From: Aliidongia dinghuensis
GTDB taxonomy: Bacteria; Pseudomonadota; Alphaproteobacteria; ATCC43930; CGMCC-115725
DNA: 64,000 nt
Direction: 5' to 3'
Assembly: GCF_014643535.1 (NCBI RefSeq)
Contig: NZ_BMJQ01000001.1
Location: 62,001 to 126,000, forward strand
Below the pieces are notes generated by a model. That model saw nothing but the letters and a program-made list of their open reading frames with translations, was not told the DNA's origin and did no database searches. Made by a program: the position numbers and the translations under genes. Below, in pieces: positions 8,818 through 19,207 of this stretch. Positions within the stretch are counted from its first letter, which is position 1. The number at the start of each line of letters is the position of its first letter.

Positions 8818-9693
8818 TCACAGGGCGCGCTTCTTCTGGTCCATGAGCTGCCAGAGCATCGGTGTGAAAATGAGCTGCATGGCGAGCGGCATCTTGCCGC
8901 CCGGGCAGACGATGGTGTTGGGCCGCGACATGAAGCTGTTGTGCAGCATCGACAGCAGGTAGGGAAAATCGATGCCGCGCGGGTTGCGGAACCGGATCAC
9001 CAGCATGCTTTCATCCGCCGTCGGCACGTCGCGTGCGATGAAGGGGTTGGACGTGTCGACCATCGGCACGCGCTGGAAGTTCACGTCCGTGCGCGAGAAT
9101 TGCGGGCAGATATAGTTCACGTAGTCCGGCATGCGCCGGAGGATCGTGTCGACGATCGCTTCCTCGGAATAGCCGCGCACCTTCTTGTCGCGGTGCAGCT
9201 TCTGGATCCATTCCAGATTGACGATCGGCACGACGCCGATGAGCAGGTCGGCGTGGCGCGCGACGTTCACCGTCTCGGTCACGACCGCGCCATGCAGGCC
9301 TTCGTAGAACAGCAGGTCCGTGCCGGACGGGATGTCCTGCCAGGCCGTGAAGGTGCCGGGCGGCTGGTTGAAGGGGGCTGCCTCCTCGTCGTCGTGCAGG
9401 TATTTCCGCACCCGCCCGGTGCCGGTGTCGCCATAGTGGCGGAATAGTTCCTCGAGCTCCTCGAACAGGTTGGAATCCGGGCCGAAATGGCTGAAAACCT
9501 TCTGGCCGCCCTCCTGACTTTCGGCCAGCCGCGCCCGCATTTCCTTGCGGTCGTAGCGATGGAAGGCATCGCCCTCCACGATCGCCGCCGTGATGCGCTC
9601 GCGCCGGAAGATCTGCTGGAAGGTCGTGGTGACGGTCGTGGTGCCGGCACCCGACGAGCCGGTAATGGCGACGACCGGATGTCTCACCGACAT
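8818..9693 (-). CDS. cbbP: Phosphoribulokinase
   Basis: 291 residues, typical of the bacterial (octameric, class I) enzyme. It phosphorylates ribulose 5-phosphate to ribulose 1,5-bisphosphate with ATP, a reaction found only in the Calvin cycle. A P-loop GSSGAGTT lies at residues 12-19, followed by VEGDAFHRYDRKEM with the family's catalytic Asp, and later FYEGLHG and VNLEWIQKLHRDK. GGAGG precedes ATG 9693. The gene starts inside the last codons of cbbF (10-base overlap), which implies translational coupling. Confidence 0.97.
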   Translation of the reverse strand: MSVRHPVVAITGSSGAGTTTVTTTFQQIFRRERITAAIVEGDAFHRYDRKEMRARLAESQEGGQKVFSHFGPDSNLFEELEELFRHYGDTGTGRVRKYLHDDEEAAPFNQPPGTFTAWQDIPSGTDLLFYEGLHGAVVTETVNVARHADLLIGVVPIVNLEWIQKLHRDKKVRGYSEEAIVDTILRRMPDYVNYICPQFSRTDVNFQRVPMVDTSNPFIARDVPTADESMLVIRFRNPRGIDFPYLLSMLHNSFMSRPNTIVCPGGKMPLAMQLIFTPMLWQLMDQKKRAL

Positions 9694-10787
9694 GGCAGGC
9701 CCTCCGCTTCGTTGGCGTCCGCTTGGAACAGCGTCCTTGTGTTGAAGAGCGGCGTGCGGAAGACCAAGGCCTCGCCACGATCGAAGATCTCGTGATAGCG
9801 GACGAGCCGCTCGACCTCCTCGCGGGAGCCCAGGATCACCGGCACACGCTGATGGATCACCTCGGGCACGATGTCGAGGATCGGTTCGCGCCCGGTGCTG
9901 GCGGCGCCGCCCGCCTGCTCGACCAGCATCGCCATCGGGCTCGCCTCGTAGAGCAGGCGGAGCCGCCCCGGACGGGCCGGTACCTTGCGGTCGCGCGGGT
10001 ACATGAAGAGCCCGCCGCGCAAGAGGATGCGATGGACTTCGGCCACCATTGCCGCGATCCAGCGCATGTTGAAGTCGATGCGGCGCGGCCCCGCCCGGCC
10101 CTCGATGCACTCCTCGACATAGCGTCGGACGGGCGGCTCCCAGAAGCGCTCGTTGGACGCGTTCACGGCGAATTCGCACGTCGTCTCGGCGATCCGCAGG
10201 TCGGGGTGGGTGAGGAGGAAGGTGCCGGTCGTGCGGTCGAGCGTGAAGCCGTGGACGCCGGCGCCCAGCGTCAAGACCAGCATCGTCGCCGCCCCGTAGA
10301 GCGCGAAGCCCGCGGCAAGTTGCTGCCGACCGCGCTGAAGGAAATGGGCCGGCAAAAGCTCGCCCGCATCTTCTGGTGCCCGCAGCACCGAGAAGATGGT
10401 GCCGAACGGCATGTTGAGCTCGACGTTGGACGAACCGTCGAGCGGGTCGAAGACGAGGAGATGGCGGCCCCTCGGGGAGCCGGGAGGCAGGCTGTAAGGC
10501 TCCGCCATCTCCTCGGAGACCATGCCGCGGAGTGCCCCGCTCCGCTCGCAGGTCTCCAACATGATTGCGTTGGTGAGGACGTCGATCGGCTTCTGCGCCT
10601 CGCCCTGGACGTTGATCTCCGTTGCGACACCGTCCGTCGTCGCGAGCGTGCCTTGCGCGACGACCGTCGCAATGGACGTGCAGGCGTGCGCCACGCTCTC
10701 GATGAGCGCTGCGAGCTCCTCGTCGATGCAGCCCTGATTCTGGGCCTCCTTGATGAATTGGCCGAGGCTCGTGCACCTGACTGACAT
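9684..10787 (-). CDS. cbbF: Class 1 fructose-1,6-bisphosphatase
   Basis: 367 residues. It removes the 1-phosphate of fructose 1,6-bisphosphate in the Calvin cycle. The metal-binding signature VFDPLDGSSNVE is intact, and TLGAGVHGFTLDRTTGTF and YPRDRK match class 1 enzymes. ATG 10787 has GGGAGGA five bases upstream. It lies 68 bp after cbbX and overlaps cbbP by 10 bases. Confidence 0.96.
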   Translation of the reverse strand: MSVRCTSLGQFIKEAQNQGCIDEELAALIESVAHACTSIATVVAQGTLATTDGVATEINVQGEAQKPIDVLTNAIMLETCERSGALRGMVSEEMAEPYSLPPGSPRGRHLLVFDPLDGSSNVELNMPFGTIFSVLRAPEDAGELLPAHFLQRGRQQLAAGFALYGAATMLVLTLGAGVHGFTLDRTTGTFLLTHPDLRIAETTCEFAVNASNERFWEPPVRRYVEECIEGRAGPRRIDFNMRWIAAMVAEVHRILLRGGLFMYPRDRKVPARPGRLRLLYEASPMAMLVEQAGGAASTGREPILDIVPEVIHQRVPVILGSREEVERLVRYHEIFDRGEALVFRTPLFNTRTLFQADANEAEGLPCR

Positions 10788-10855
10788 GGCTTCCTCCCGT
10801 GAACGTCGTTGCCAGCTTGTGAGGTCGCTGGCTTTTGAAGGCGCGGCTGAAGTCG

Positions 10856-11761
10856 TTAGCTCGTGAAGACGCGGCTTGCCCTGATGTCGGCGGCGGTAAT
10901 CGTCTCCAATGCCTCGCGGTCGAGCGCCCGGTCGAGCTCGGCGAACAGGCGGTTCGCCTGGCGCAACCGTGCCCGGTCGAGCGCGTTGCGGATCGAACGT
11001 GCGTTCGAGAAGCGTGGCTGGCGCATGCGCCGCTCGATATAGTCCTTGAGTGCCACCCGGGCGTCGGCGTCCACGGCATAGTGCATGGTCGCGAGCATCA
11101 ATTCGGCGATGCGGAACAGCTCCTCCCCGGTGTAGTCGGGAAAGTCGATGTGGTGGGCGATCCGCGAGGCCATGCCGGGATTGCTCCGGAAGAACGTCTC
11201 CATGCGGTCCCGGTAGCCGGCGAGGATCACGACGAGATCGTCGCGGTTGTCCTCCATCACCTGGAGCAGGATCTCGATCGCCTCCTGGCCATAGTCGCGC
11301 TCGTTCTCCGGCCGGTAGAGGTAATAGGCCTCGTCGATGAACAGCACGCCGCCCATCGCCCGCTTCAGCACGTCCTTCGTCTTGGGGGCGGTATGGCCGA
11401 TGTACTGGCCGACCAGGTCGTCGCGGGTGACGCTCACCACGTGATTGCGCCGGACATAGCCGAGCCGGTGCAGGATCTCGGCCATGCGCCGCGCCACCGT
11501 CGTCTTGCCCGTGCCCGGATTGCCGGTGAAGCACATGTGTAGCGACGGCGGCTCCGCCTCCAGACCGAGGGCGCGCCGCGCGCGCTCGACGAGCAGAAGG
11601 GCGGCGATCTCCTGGATCCGGCGCTTGACCGGTGCCAGCCCGACAAGCTCGCGGTCGAGCTGCTCGAGCGTTTCGCCGATATTGGTTTCGGCATGGAGCG
11701 CCCGGAGGTCGACCCGGTTGTCGGTAATGGCGCCGTTGGTGATGGCGGCGAGGGCGGTCAT
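10856..11761 (-). CDS. cbbX: CbbX, red-type RuBisCO activase (AAA+ ATPase)
   Basis: 301 residues. CbbX is a hexameric AAA+ motor that threads the C-terminus of red-type RuBisCO large subunits to release inhibitory sugar phosphates. P-loop GNPGTGKT at residues 80-87, Walker B region [13 protein letters not shown], and the CbbX pore-loop segment around [13 protein letters not shown] are all present. Its start overlaps the rpe stop as ATGA (11758-11761). Its presence supports the Form IC (red) assignment of the large subunit. Confidence 0.96.
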   Translation of the reverse strand: MTALAAITNGAITDNRVDLRALHAETNIGETLEQLDRELVGLAPVKRRIQEIAALLLVERARRALGLEAEPPSLHMCFTGNPGTGKTTVARRMAEILHRLGYVRRNHVVSVTRDDLVGQYIGHTAPKTKDVLKRAMGGVLFIDEAYYLYRPENERDYGQEAIEILLQVMEDNRDDLVVILAGYRDRMETFFRSNPGMASRIAHHIDFPDYTGEELFRIAELMLATMHYAVDADARVALKDYIERRMRQPRFSNARSIRNALDRARLRQANRLFAELDRALDREALETITAADIRASRVFTS

Positions 11762-12474
11762 GCAGCGTCCTCGATAACGGGGCTGTTGGTGAGCGCGCGA
11801 CGCATCGCGCCGATGACCGGCCGGTAACCATCTTCGGCATCGCGGGCGCCGAAGATGGCGGAACCGGCGACGAAGATGTCGGCGCCCGCCGCTGCGACAC
11901 GGCCGATATTGTCGAGTTTGACGCCGCCGTCGACCTCGAGCGCGATCGGCTGGCCGCCGCGGGCGGCATGCGCATCGATGCGGGCGCGCACGGCAGCGAG
12001 CTTGCGAAGCGCCTCGTCGATAAAGATCTGGCCGCCGAAGCCGGGATTGACCGACATGACGAGGATGAGGTCGAGCCGGTCCATCACATGGTCGAGGTGA
12101 TGGAGCGGTGTCGCCGGATTGAGTGCCAGACCCGCCTTGCACCCATGTGTGCGGATGAGGGCGAGCGTGCGGTCGACATGCTCGGAGGCTTCCGGATGGA
12201 AGCTGATAAGGTCGGCACCCGCCTCGGCGAAAGAGGGGACGAGCGCATCGACCGGCTTCACCATGAGGTGCACGTCGATGGGCGCGGTCGTGTGCGGCCG
12301 GAGCGCGGCGCAGACGAGCGGGCCGATCGTCAGGTTCGGCACATAGTGATTGTCCATGACGTCGACATGGATCATGTCGGCGCCGGCCGTCACGACGTCG
12401 CGGACTTCATCCCCGAGCCGGGCGAAGTCGGCGGCGAGGATGCTGGGTGCCAAGAGCGGTGCGCGCCGGCTCAT
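11758..12474 (-). CDS. cbbE: Ribulose-phosphate 3-epimerase
   Basis: 238 residues. It interconverts xylulose 5-phosphate and ribulose 5-phosphate. TIM-barrel motifs of the family are present: [35 protein letters not shown] (metal ligands), [18 protein letters not shown] and LEVDGGV. It overlaps its neighbours on both sides by ATGA: with the cbbS stop at 12471-12474 and with the cbbX start at 11758-11761. The gene is therefore tightly coupled to RuBisCO synthesis. Its position between cbbS and cbbX is unusual (see findings). Confidence 0.95.
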   Translation of the reverse strand: MSRRAPLLAPSILAADFARLGDEVRDVVTAGADMIHVDVMDNHYVPNLTIGPLVCAALRPHTTAPIDVHLMVKPVDALVPSFAEAGADLISFHPEASEHVDRTLALIRTHGCKAGLALNPATPLHHLDHVMDRLDLILVMSVNPGFGGQIFIDEALRKLAAVRARIDAHAARGGQPIALEVDGGVKLDNIGRVAAAGADIFVAGSAIFGARDAEDGYRPVIGAMRRALTNSPVIEDAA

Positions 12475-12908
12475 GATGCGGAGCTCCGGGCATAACGGGT
12501 GCCGCTCGGGTGCCTCGTGGTGGCATAGCTGCGCACCGCATAGCCGACGCGGCGGCCGGCCCCCTCCGTGCGGACGAGCTCGAAGCCCGGTTCTTCCGCG
12601 GGGCGATCGACGATGAAGGACATGCGCAGCGTCTCGAAGCCCTTGCTCGCATCGAAGGCCAGGAGCCGGATGTACTTGCCGCCATGGGCGGCGCGGCACT
12701 CCTTCAGCTCCATCATGATCCCGGCCGGATCCTTGATGTCGAACATCGGCGTGCCCCACATCGACCAGTAGGTGTTGCGCGGGTGCGGATCGTCGGTGAA
12801 CTCGATGCCGATCGCCCAGCCCTGGCCGAGCGCGTATTCGATCTGCAGCCGGATCTCGTCGTCGGTGAGATCGGGCAGGAAGGAGAATTGTCCTTGGGTG
12901 AGGCGCAT
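12471..12908 (-). CDS. cbbS: RuBisCO small subunit
   Basis: 145 residues. The small subunit caps the L8S8 holoenzyme. It has the red-type form: a short N-terminus ([15 protein letters not shown]), [19 protein letters not shown], and a C-terminal extension after residue 110, typical of red-type small subunits where it forms a beta-hairpin in the central solvent channel. GGAGGAGA stands ahead of ATG 12908. It lies 17 bp after cbbL and ends in an ATGA overlap with rpe. Confidence 0.97.
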   Translation of the reverse strand: MRLTQGQFSFLPDLTDDEIRLQIEYALGQGWAIGIEFTDDPHPRNTYWSMWGTPMFDIKDPAGIMMELKECRAAHGGKYIRLLAFDASKGFETLRMSFIVDRPAEEPGFELVRTEGAGRRVGYAVRSYATTRHPSGTRYARSSAS

Positions 12909-12925
12909 CGGGGTTCTCCTCCGGC

Positions 12926-14458
<1,533 letters not shown>

Positions 14459-14505
14459 CTATCGGCTGGACATCACAGGGGAAAACAAAATATCCTGCCA
14501 CTTAT

Positions 14506-14523
14506 ATCAAGGGATCACTTGAT
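14506..14523. promoter_or_regulatory. Candidate CbbR operator between cbbL and cbbR
   Basis: A perfect inverted repeat, ATCAAG-N6-CTTGAT, lies 13 bases before the cbbR ATG and about 100 bases before cbbL. It includes a T-N11-A pattern (T14505 to A14517), the core of LysR-type sites. CbbR proteins classically bind between their own gene and cbbL, activating the operon and repressing themselves. Binding here is inferred. Confidence 0.5.
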
Positions 14524-14535
14524 GATGGACAGCCC

Positions 14536-15507
14536 ATGCGGCATGTGACGATCCGCCAGCTCCAGCTTTTCGTCGCCGCGGCGGAGACGCTGTCCTTCGC
14601 GCGCGTGGCCGAAAACCTCCATCTGACGCCGGCGGGCGTGTCGTTCCAGATCAAGCAGATCGAGGCGCTGTCGGGCTTCGCGCTGTTCGAGCGTGTCGGC
14701 AAGAAGGCGGCGCTGACCGAGGCCGGGCGGACGCTGCTCGGCCATGCCAAGCAGGTCCTTCGCTCGCTCGAGGACGCCGACCAGGCGATGATGGCGCTCA
14801 AAGGGTTGACGGGCGGCCAGGTGACGATCGGCCTCGTCTCGACCGCTAAATACCTGGTCCCGCACATGCTGGCCCGCTTCCGCGCGGAGCACCCGGGCAT
14901 CGTCATTCACCTGCGCGAGGGGAACCGGCGGGAGATCAACAGCGCGATTGTCAATGGCGAGATCGATCTGGCGGTGATGGGGCAGCCGCTGCCCGGCGTC
15001 GATGTTACGGCCGAACCTTTCGCGCCACATCCCTCGGTCATCATCGCGGCGCCCGACCATCCGCTGGCGGCCTATCCGCCCGCCGACCAGCCCCTGCTGC
15101 CGGCCGGATTGCTCGCTGGCGAGAATTTTGTCCTGCGCGAGGAAGGCTCCGGCACGCGCGCGCTGTTCGACCGCTTCTTCGACCGGGCCGGTTTCGCACC
15201 GCGCGTCGCGATGATGACGAGCAGCAACGAGACCATCAAGCAGGCGGTCATGGCCGGCATGGGTGTCGCCCTCATCTCGGGCCACACGATCGGGCTCGAG
15301 CTGCGGCTGGGTCTGCTGACGACGCTGGCCGTCGAGGGCTTCCCGCTGATGCGGTCCTGGTTCGTCGCGCACCGGCGCAACATGCCGCTGCTGCCGGTGC
15401 ACAGACATCTCCGCTCGTTCTTCCTCGAGAAGGGCGAGAGCATCATCGACGAGCTCGATCGCGACTATCGGCGGCTCGCCGCCGCGGGGGCAATCCCGGC
15501 GAGCTAA
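14536..15507 (+). CDS. cbbR: CbbR, LysR-type regulator of the cbb operon
   Basis: 323 residues. An N-terminal winged HTH (RQLQLFVAAAETLSFARVA, then LHLTPAGVSFQIKQIEAL) is followed by a LysR effector domain. The divergent position directly upstream of cbbL is the classic CbbR arrangement. The family senses metabolites such as phosphoenolpyruvate, NADPH or ribulose bisphosphate. It probably acts through the inverted repeat at 14506-14523. It converges with the MFS gene, with only 13 bp between stops. Confidence 0.93.
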   Translation: MRHVTIRQLQLFVAAAETLSFARVAENLHLTPAGVSFQIKQIEALSGFALFERVGKKAALTEAGRTLLGHAKQVLRSLEDADQAMMALKGLTGGQVTIGLVSTAKYLVPHMLARFRAEHPGIVIHLREGNRREINSAIVNGEIDLAVMGQPLPGVDVTAEPFAPHPSVIIAAPDHPLAAYPPADQPLLPAGLLAGENFVLREEGSGTRALFDRFFDRAGFAPRVAMMTSSNETIKQAVMAGMGVALISGHTIGLELRLGLLTTLAVEGFPLMRSWFVAHRRNMPLLPVHRHLRSFFLEKGESIIDELDRDYRRLAAAGAIPAS

Positions 15508-15520
15508 GCTCCAATCCCGA

Positions 15521-16876
15521 TCAGTGCGCCAGCGAGGCGTCGATCGCCCGGACGGGCACGCGGTGCCGGCCGAGGGCGAAGACCGCAGTCGATGCCAGCA
15601 GGGCCGGCACGACGGCGGCCAGCACGACGTCCTCTGTGCCCCAGCCCGCACCCAGCAGCAGGCCGCCCGCGACCGGGCCGATGATCGACCCGATGCGGCC
15701 GACGCCGAGCGCCCAGCCGACACCCGTGGAGCGGATGGCCGTCGGATAAACGCCGGCCGCGAGCGCGTTCATGCCGATCTGCGCGCCGACCACGCCGAAC
15801 CCGGCGAGGAAAGTGGCCGGCATCAGGACCCACAAGTCGGATGCCGAGAAGGCGACGACCGCGATGAAGGCCGCCGAGGCGGCATAGGCGCTGCCCAGCA
15901 CAAGGTGAGGGTTGAGCCGGTCGATCATCCGGCCGAGCGCGATGGCGCCGACCACGCCGCCCAGGTTCAGCACGGCGGTGGACAGGATGGCGACCCGCAT
16001 CGGCAGGCCGGTGCCGCGCAGTAGAGAGGGGAGCCAGTTCACCAGGAAATACATGACCAGCAGGTTCATGAAGAAGGCGACCCACAAGAGCGCCGTGGTG
16101 CGCGCCCGGCCTTCCAGGAACAGCTCGGCGACGGGGAAGCCCTCCACCGCCGGCTCGTTCAGCCGGCACACGGCGTCCGGTGCCGCTTGCGCGATGAGCG
16201 ACGGGTCGAGGTGGGCGAGGATCGCCCGGACCCGTTCGGCCGGCGCGCCGCGCGCCACCAGATAGCGCACGGATTCCGGCATCCAGACGGCCAGCAGCAA
16301 CAGGATCGCGAGCGGCGCCACGCCGCCCGTGACGAAGACCGAAGGCCAGCCGTAGGCCGCGATCAGCGGCGCGCTGATCAGGCCGCCGACCGTGGATCCG
16401 AACGGGAAGCCGCAGAACATGACGGTGACCAGCGTCGCGCGCAGCCGCGATGGGGAATATTCGGCGGTGAGTGCGATGATGTTTGGCATGGCGCCGCCGA
16501 GGCCGAGACCGGTGAGCAAGCGATAGAGCAGCAGCTGGTCCATCGAGTGCGCCGAGGCGGTGACGAGCGAGAACAGGCCGAATATCAGGATAGACAGCAG
16601 GATGACGCGCTTCCGCCCGAAAAAGTCGGCCGCCGGACTGAGGATGAAGGCGCCGAGGGTCAGGCCGGCGAGACCCGCGCCGAAGATGGTGCCGAAACCG
16701 GCGATATTCATCCGCCATTGCTCGGCAATGACCGGGGCGACATAGGCAATCGCCTGCGTGTCGAACCCGTCGAGCAGCGCGATCAGCGCGCAGAGCGCCG
16801 TGATGATGAAATGAAACCGTCCGAACCGCGCGCGTTCGATGGTCGCGGCCACGTCGATGATGCGAGCTTGCGACAT
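15521..16876 (-). CDS. MFS transporter, aromatic acid:H+ symporter type
   Basis: 451 residues with about 12 membrane segments. The start FHFIITALCALIALLDGFDTQ matches the aromatic acid:H+ symporter (AAHS) family, which includes benzoate and 4-hydroxybenzoate carriers with the DGFDT motif in helix 1. FGRKRVI in loop 2-3 is the MFS signature. It sits 129 bp downstream of the ferredoxin gene on the same strand, so it probably imports the substrate of the ring-hydroxylating dioxygenase. GGGAGGG precedes ATG 16876. Confidence 0.88.
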   Translation of the reverse strand: MSQARIIDVAATIERARFGRFHFIITALCALIALLDGFDTQAIAYVAPVIAEQWRMNIAGFGTIFGAGLAGLTLGAFILSPAADFFGRKRVILLSILIFGLFSLVTASAHSMDQLLLYRLLTGLGLGGAMPNIIALTAEYSPSRLRATLVTVMFCGFPFGSTVGGLISAPLIAAYGWPSVFVTGGVAPLAILLLLAVWMPESVRYLVARGAPAERVRAILAHLDPSLIAQAAPDAVCRLNEPAVEGFPVAELFLEGRARTTALLWVAFFMNLLVMYFLVNWLPSLLRGTGLPMRVAILSTAVLNLGGVVGAIALGRMIDRLNPHLVLGSAYAASAAFIAVVAFSASDLWVLMPATFLAGFGVVGAQIGMNALAAGVYPTAIRSTGVGWALGVGRIGSIIGPVAGGLLLGAGWGTEDVVLAAVVPALLASTAVFALGRHRVPVRAIDASLAH

Positions 16877-17005
16877 AGGTCGCGTCCCTCCCTGGATTGT
16901 TGTTTTCGGAGCTAGCCCTGGCGCGTTGGCTCGCGCCTTTAATGCTCCTCTAATTCACGGCTCCTGCCGTCATCTCGCGCGCGGGTGGCCCCGGCGGCGA
17001 TGTGG

Positions 17006-17326
17006 TCATGCCGCGGGTTCCTCGACCTGGATGTGGACGAAGCCGTCCTCGACCTTTACCGGGAAGCTGCGGACCGGCTGGGTGCAGGGGGCGCCGGCGG
17101 GCGCACCGGTGCGCACGTCGAACAGGCCCTGGTGCAGCGGGCACTCGATCAAGTGCCCGTCCAGATAGCCGTCGGACAGGAAGGCCTGGCCGTGCGTGCA
17201 GATGTCGGAGGTGGCGAAATACGTGCCGTCCACGGCATAGACGGCGATGCGCCGCCCGTTCGCCGTGGCGCTGGCGATGCCGTCCGCATCGACGGCGGCG
17301 GTCTCGATGGTCTTGATCCAGTTCAT
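17006..17326 (-). CDS. Rieske [2Fe-2S] ferredoxin of a ring-hydroxylating dioxygenase
   Basis: 106 residues, the normal length. Cluster ligands are Cys43 and His45 in CTHG, and Cys62 and His65 in CPLHQG. It shuttles electrons from the flavoprotein reductase to the terminal oxygenase. It starts 11 bp after the beta-subunit stop; the GAGG ribosome site overlaps that stop. Size and context match AndAb of the three-component anthranilate dioxygenases. Confidence 0.92.
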   Translation of the reverse strand: MNWIKTIETAAVDADGIASATANGRRIAVYAVDGTYFATSDICTHGQAFLSDGYLDGHLIECPLHQGLFDVRTGAPAGAPCTQPVRSFPVKVEDGFVHIQVEEPAA

Positions 17327-17337
17327 GGGGCGGTCCT

Positions 17338-17835
17338 CTACGCGGGATAGACGAGGCTGTTTGCGATCATCTCGGAATCGAAGACGACGACGCGCGCCTT
17401 GAAGCGCAGGCGGTCCTCGTCCTCCACGATCACGTCATGGCAGGTGCCGCACAGCACGATCGACGGCTGCTGGTCGATCAGCGTCTGCACCATCAGCAGG
17501 TTGTGCCGGGTGCCGATACCCTCAGCCGTCCGCGTCATGCGCAGCGGGCCGGGGAAACGGCGGTAGTAGCGCGGCGCGTACATCTGCGTCTTCAGGAGGC
17601 CGGTGACGCGATCCTGCAGCATGCCCCGGCTTTCCGCCTGCATGGTCGAGAGCGTGTAGCCCCGCTCGAAATTCTCGCGCGGGATGACGCGGTAGAGGCA
17701 TTCCGCCGTGAAGAAGTCCGGCCATTCCGCCAGCCGCACGTCGTCGAGCGCGTCGTAATAGGCGTCGTACAGGTCCCGTACGCGGGCGCGCAGGATGGTG
17801 TCGACGGCGGACGCCTCGCTTGCTGTCGCGGTCAT
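17338..17835 (-). CDS. Ring-hydroxylating dioxygenase small (beta) subunit
   Basis: 165 residues with the beta-subunit (NTF2-like, SnoaL-type) fold: YYDALDDVRLAEWPDFFT near the start and a later RTRHN-like segment GTRHNLLMVQTL. It is structural, forming the alpha3beta3 core with the Rieske alpha subunit. Its ATG overlaps the alpha stop (ATGA at 17832-17835), which implies coupled, equimolar synthesis. Closest in layout to AndAd or NagH. Confidence 0.9.
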   Translation of the reverse strand: MTATASEASAVDTILRARVRDLYDAYYDALDDVRLAEWPDFFTAECLYRVIPRENFERGYTLSTMQAESRGMLQDRVTGLLKTQMYAPRYYRRFPGPLRMTRTAEGIGTRHNLLMVQTLIDQQPSIVLCGTCHDVIVEDEDRLRFKARVVVFDSEMIANSLVYPA

Positions 17836-19076
17836 AGCCCCATCACCTCGCGCCAATAGCGGTACATGCCGCGGATCGCCGTTTCGGTGACCATGTGGTC
17901 GGTCGGCGCGATCTCGCGGCCGCCCATCAGCACGAGCGCCGCCTCGTCCGCGGCGGCGGAGAAGCCCTGCTGGCTCATCTCGATGACCTCGCCGTCGTCG
18001 GCGGAAACGAAGCCGGCCGGGCCAAACAGGTTCGCCTGGCGGGTGCGCCGGAGCCGCATCTCCGGCGTGTCATCGGCGTAGCACCAGTGCGTCCAGTGGA
18101 AGTCGAAGCCGTTCGGCCCCTTGGGCACGATCTGCCGCGTGGTGAGCGAGTTCACCTGCTGCTGCAGGATGACGCTCGGGAAGACGGTGATCATGCCGAC
18201 CGTCTCGTCGCCGGGGAATTCCTTCACCACGTCGAGGATGCGCGGGTCGGCCAGTTTCAGGTCGCCCTGGAAGTTGCGCATGTCGGTGGTGACGTCGTTC
18301 ACCTCCTGCTCGCCCTTGCGGCTGATCAGGATGCCGTGGCGGCCGGTGTCGTCGATGTCGACCGCGGACTTCTGGTCGGCGCGGAACAGGCCGAAGGTGA
18401 CGAAGAACACGTGCAGCAGGCCCGCGTGATACGGGTCCTTGATGTTCTCCTGCATCAGCTTCCAGTTGGCCGGGATGTGCTGGCGGTTATAGCCCAGCAC
18501 CTCGAGCTTCCGCCCGTCATAGACGCGCGTGTAGTGCTTCCAGAACTTCTCGCCGAGATATTCCCGGAACGGCGGCGTCTCGTCGGAGAAGGTTGCCCAG
18601 ACTACGCCGTTCACCACCTCGACCCGCAAGCGGTTGAGGCCGTGCCGGGCCGGATCGAAGTCGGCCGGCATGCCGCCCTGGCGGCGCACGCCGCGGCGGA
18701 ACGGCACGCCGATCAGCTTGCCGCTGAGATCGTAGGCCCATTGGTGATAGGGGCAGAGCAGGTCCTTGGCGTGGCCTGAACGCGACTGGCAGAACTTCAC
18801 GCCGCGGTGCGCGCAGCGGTTTTCCACCACGCTGATCTCGTCCTCGGTGCTGCGCACCACGATCACCGGACGCTCGCCCAGCGTGGTCGTCTTGAAGTCG
18901 CCGACGTTCGGAATTTCCGCTTCCAGCGCGCAATAGAGCCAGTGCGGTCCGTACCAGATCCGCTCCAGCTCGCGGCGGTAGACCGCGTCGTCCGTATAGA
19001 CCCAGTAGGGAACCTTTCCCGTCTCCCCGGCATCCCAGATCCGGTCGGCGGGTGGCGCCGTCATGTCTTCCGGCAT
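17832..19076 (-). CDS. Ring-hydroxylating dioxygenase alpha subunit (AndAc/NagG-like)
   Basis: 414 residues. Rieske cluster ligands are Cys88 and His90 (CAHRG) and Cys108 and His111 (CPYHQW). The mononuclear iron site shows His217 and His222 with the bridging Asp214 in KDPYHAGLLH. This subunit adds O2 to an aromatic ring using electrons from the linked ferredoxin and reductase. Length and gene set (alpha, beta, ferredoxin, reductase) match anthranilate 1,2-dioxygenase AndAcAdAbAa. Salicylate 5-hydroxylase NagGH is the main alternative, so the substrate (anthranilate, salicylate or a relative) is inferred. GGAGG precedes ATG 19076. It is divergent from the reductase. Confidence 0.88.
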   Translation of the reverse strand: MPEDMTAPPADRIWDAGETGKVPYWVYTDDAVYRRELERIWYGPHWLYCALEAEIPNVGDFKTTTLGERPVIVVRSTEDEISVVENRCAHRGVKFCQSRSGHAKDLLCPYHQWAYDLSGKLIGVPFRRGVRRQGGMPADFDPARHGLNRLRVEVVNGVVWATFSDETPPFREYLGEKFWKHYTRVYDGRKLEVLGYNRQHIPANWKLMQENIKDPYHAGLLHVFFVTFGLFRADQKSAVDIDDTGRHGILISRKGEQEVNDVTTDMRNFQGDLKLADPRILDVVKEFPGDETVGMITVFPSVILQQQVNSLTTRQIVPKGPNGFDFHWTHWCYADDTPEMRLRRTRQANLFGPAGFVSADDGEVIEMSQQGFSAAADEAALVLMGGREIAPTDHMVTETAIRGMYRYWREVMGL

Positions 19077-19109
19077 CGCTTCCTCCGTACGCCTCGATCA
19101 TGCGAGTGT

Positions 19110-19143
19110 TTGCATATTGTGATATGATTTGTATTATGTGCAA
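19110..19143 (+). promoter_or_regulatory. Promoter and palindromic operator between dioxygenase and reductase genes
   Basis: In the divergent spacer, TTGCAT (19110-19115) and TATTAT (19132-19137) are spaced by 16 bases and face the reductase gene. The same stretch is bounded by an imperfect inverted repeat (TTGCATAT to ATGTGCAA) and contains CATAT-N4-ATATG (19113-19126). The linked IclR-type regulator is the natural candidate to bind here. Confidence 0.45.
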
Positions 19144-19207
19144 CGACAGCCGGTCAAGCCCGTTTTCACGGCGCTGCCGAGCCGGCAGGAGGATCAGGGA
19201 GAACGGC

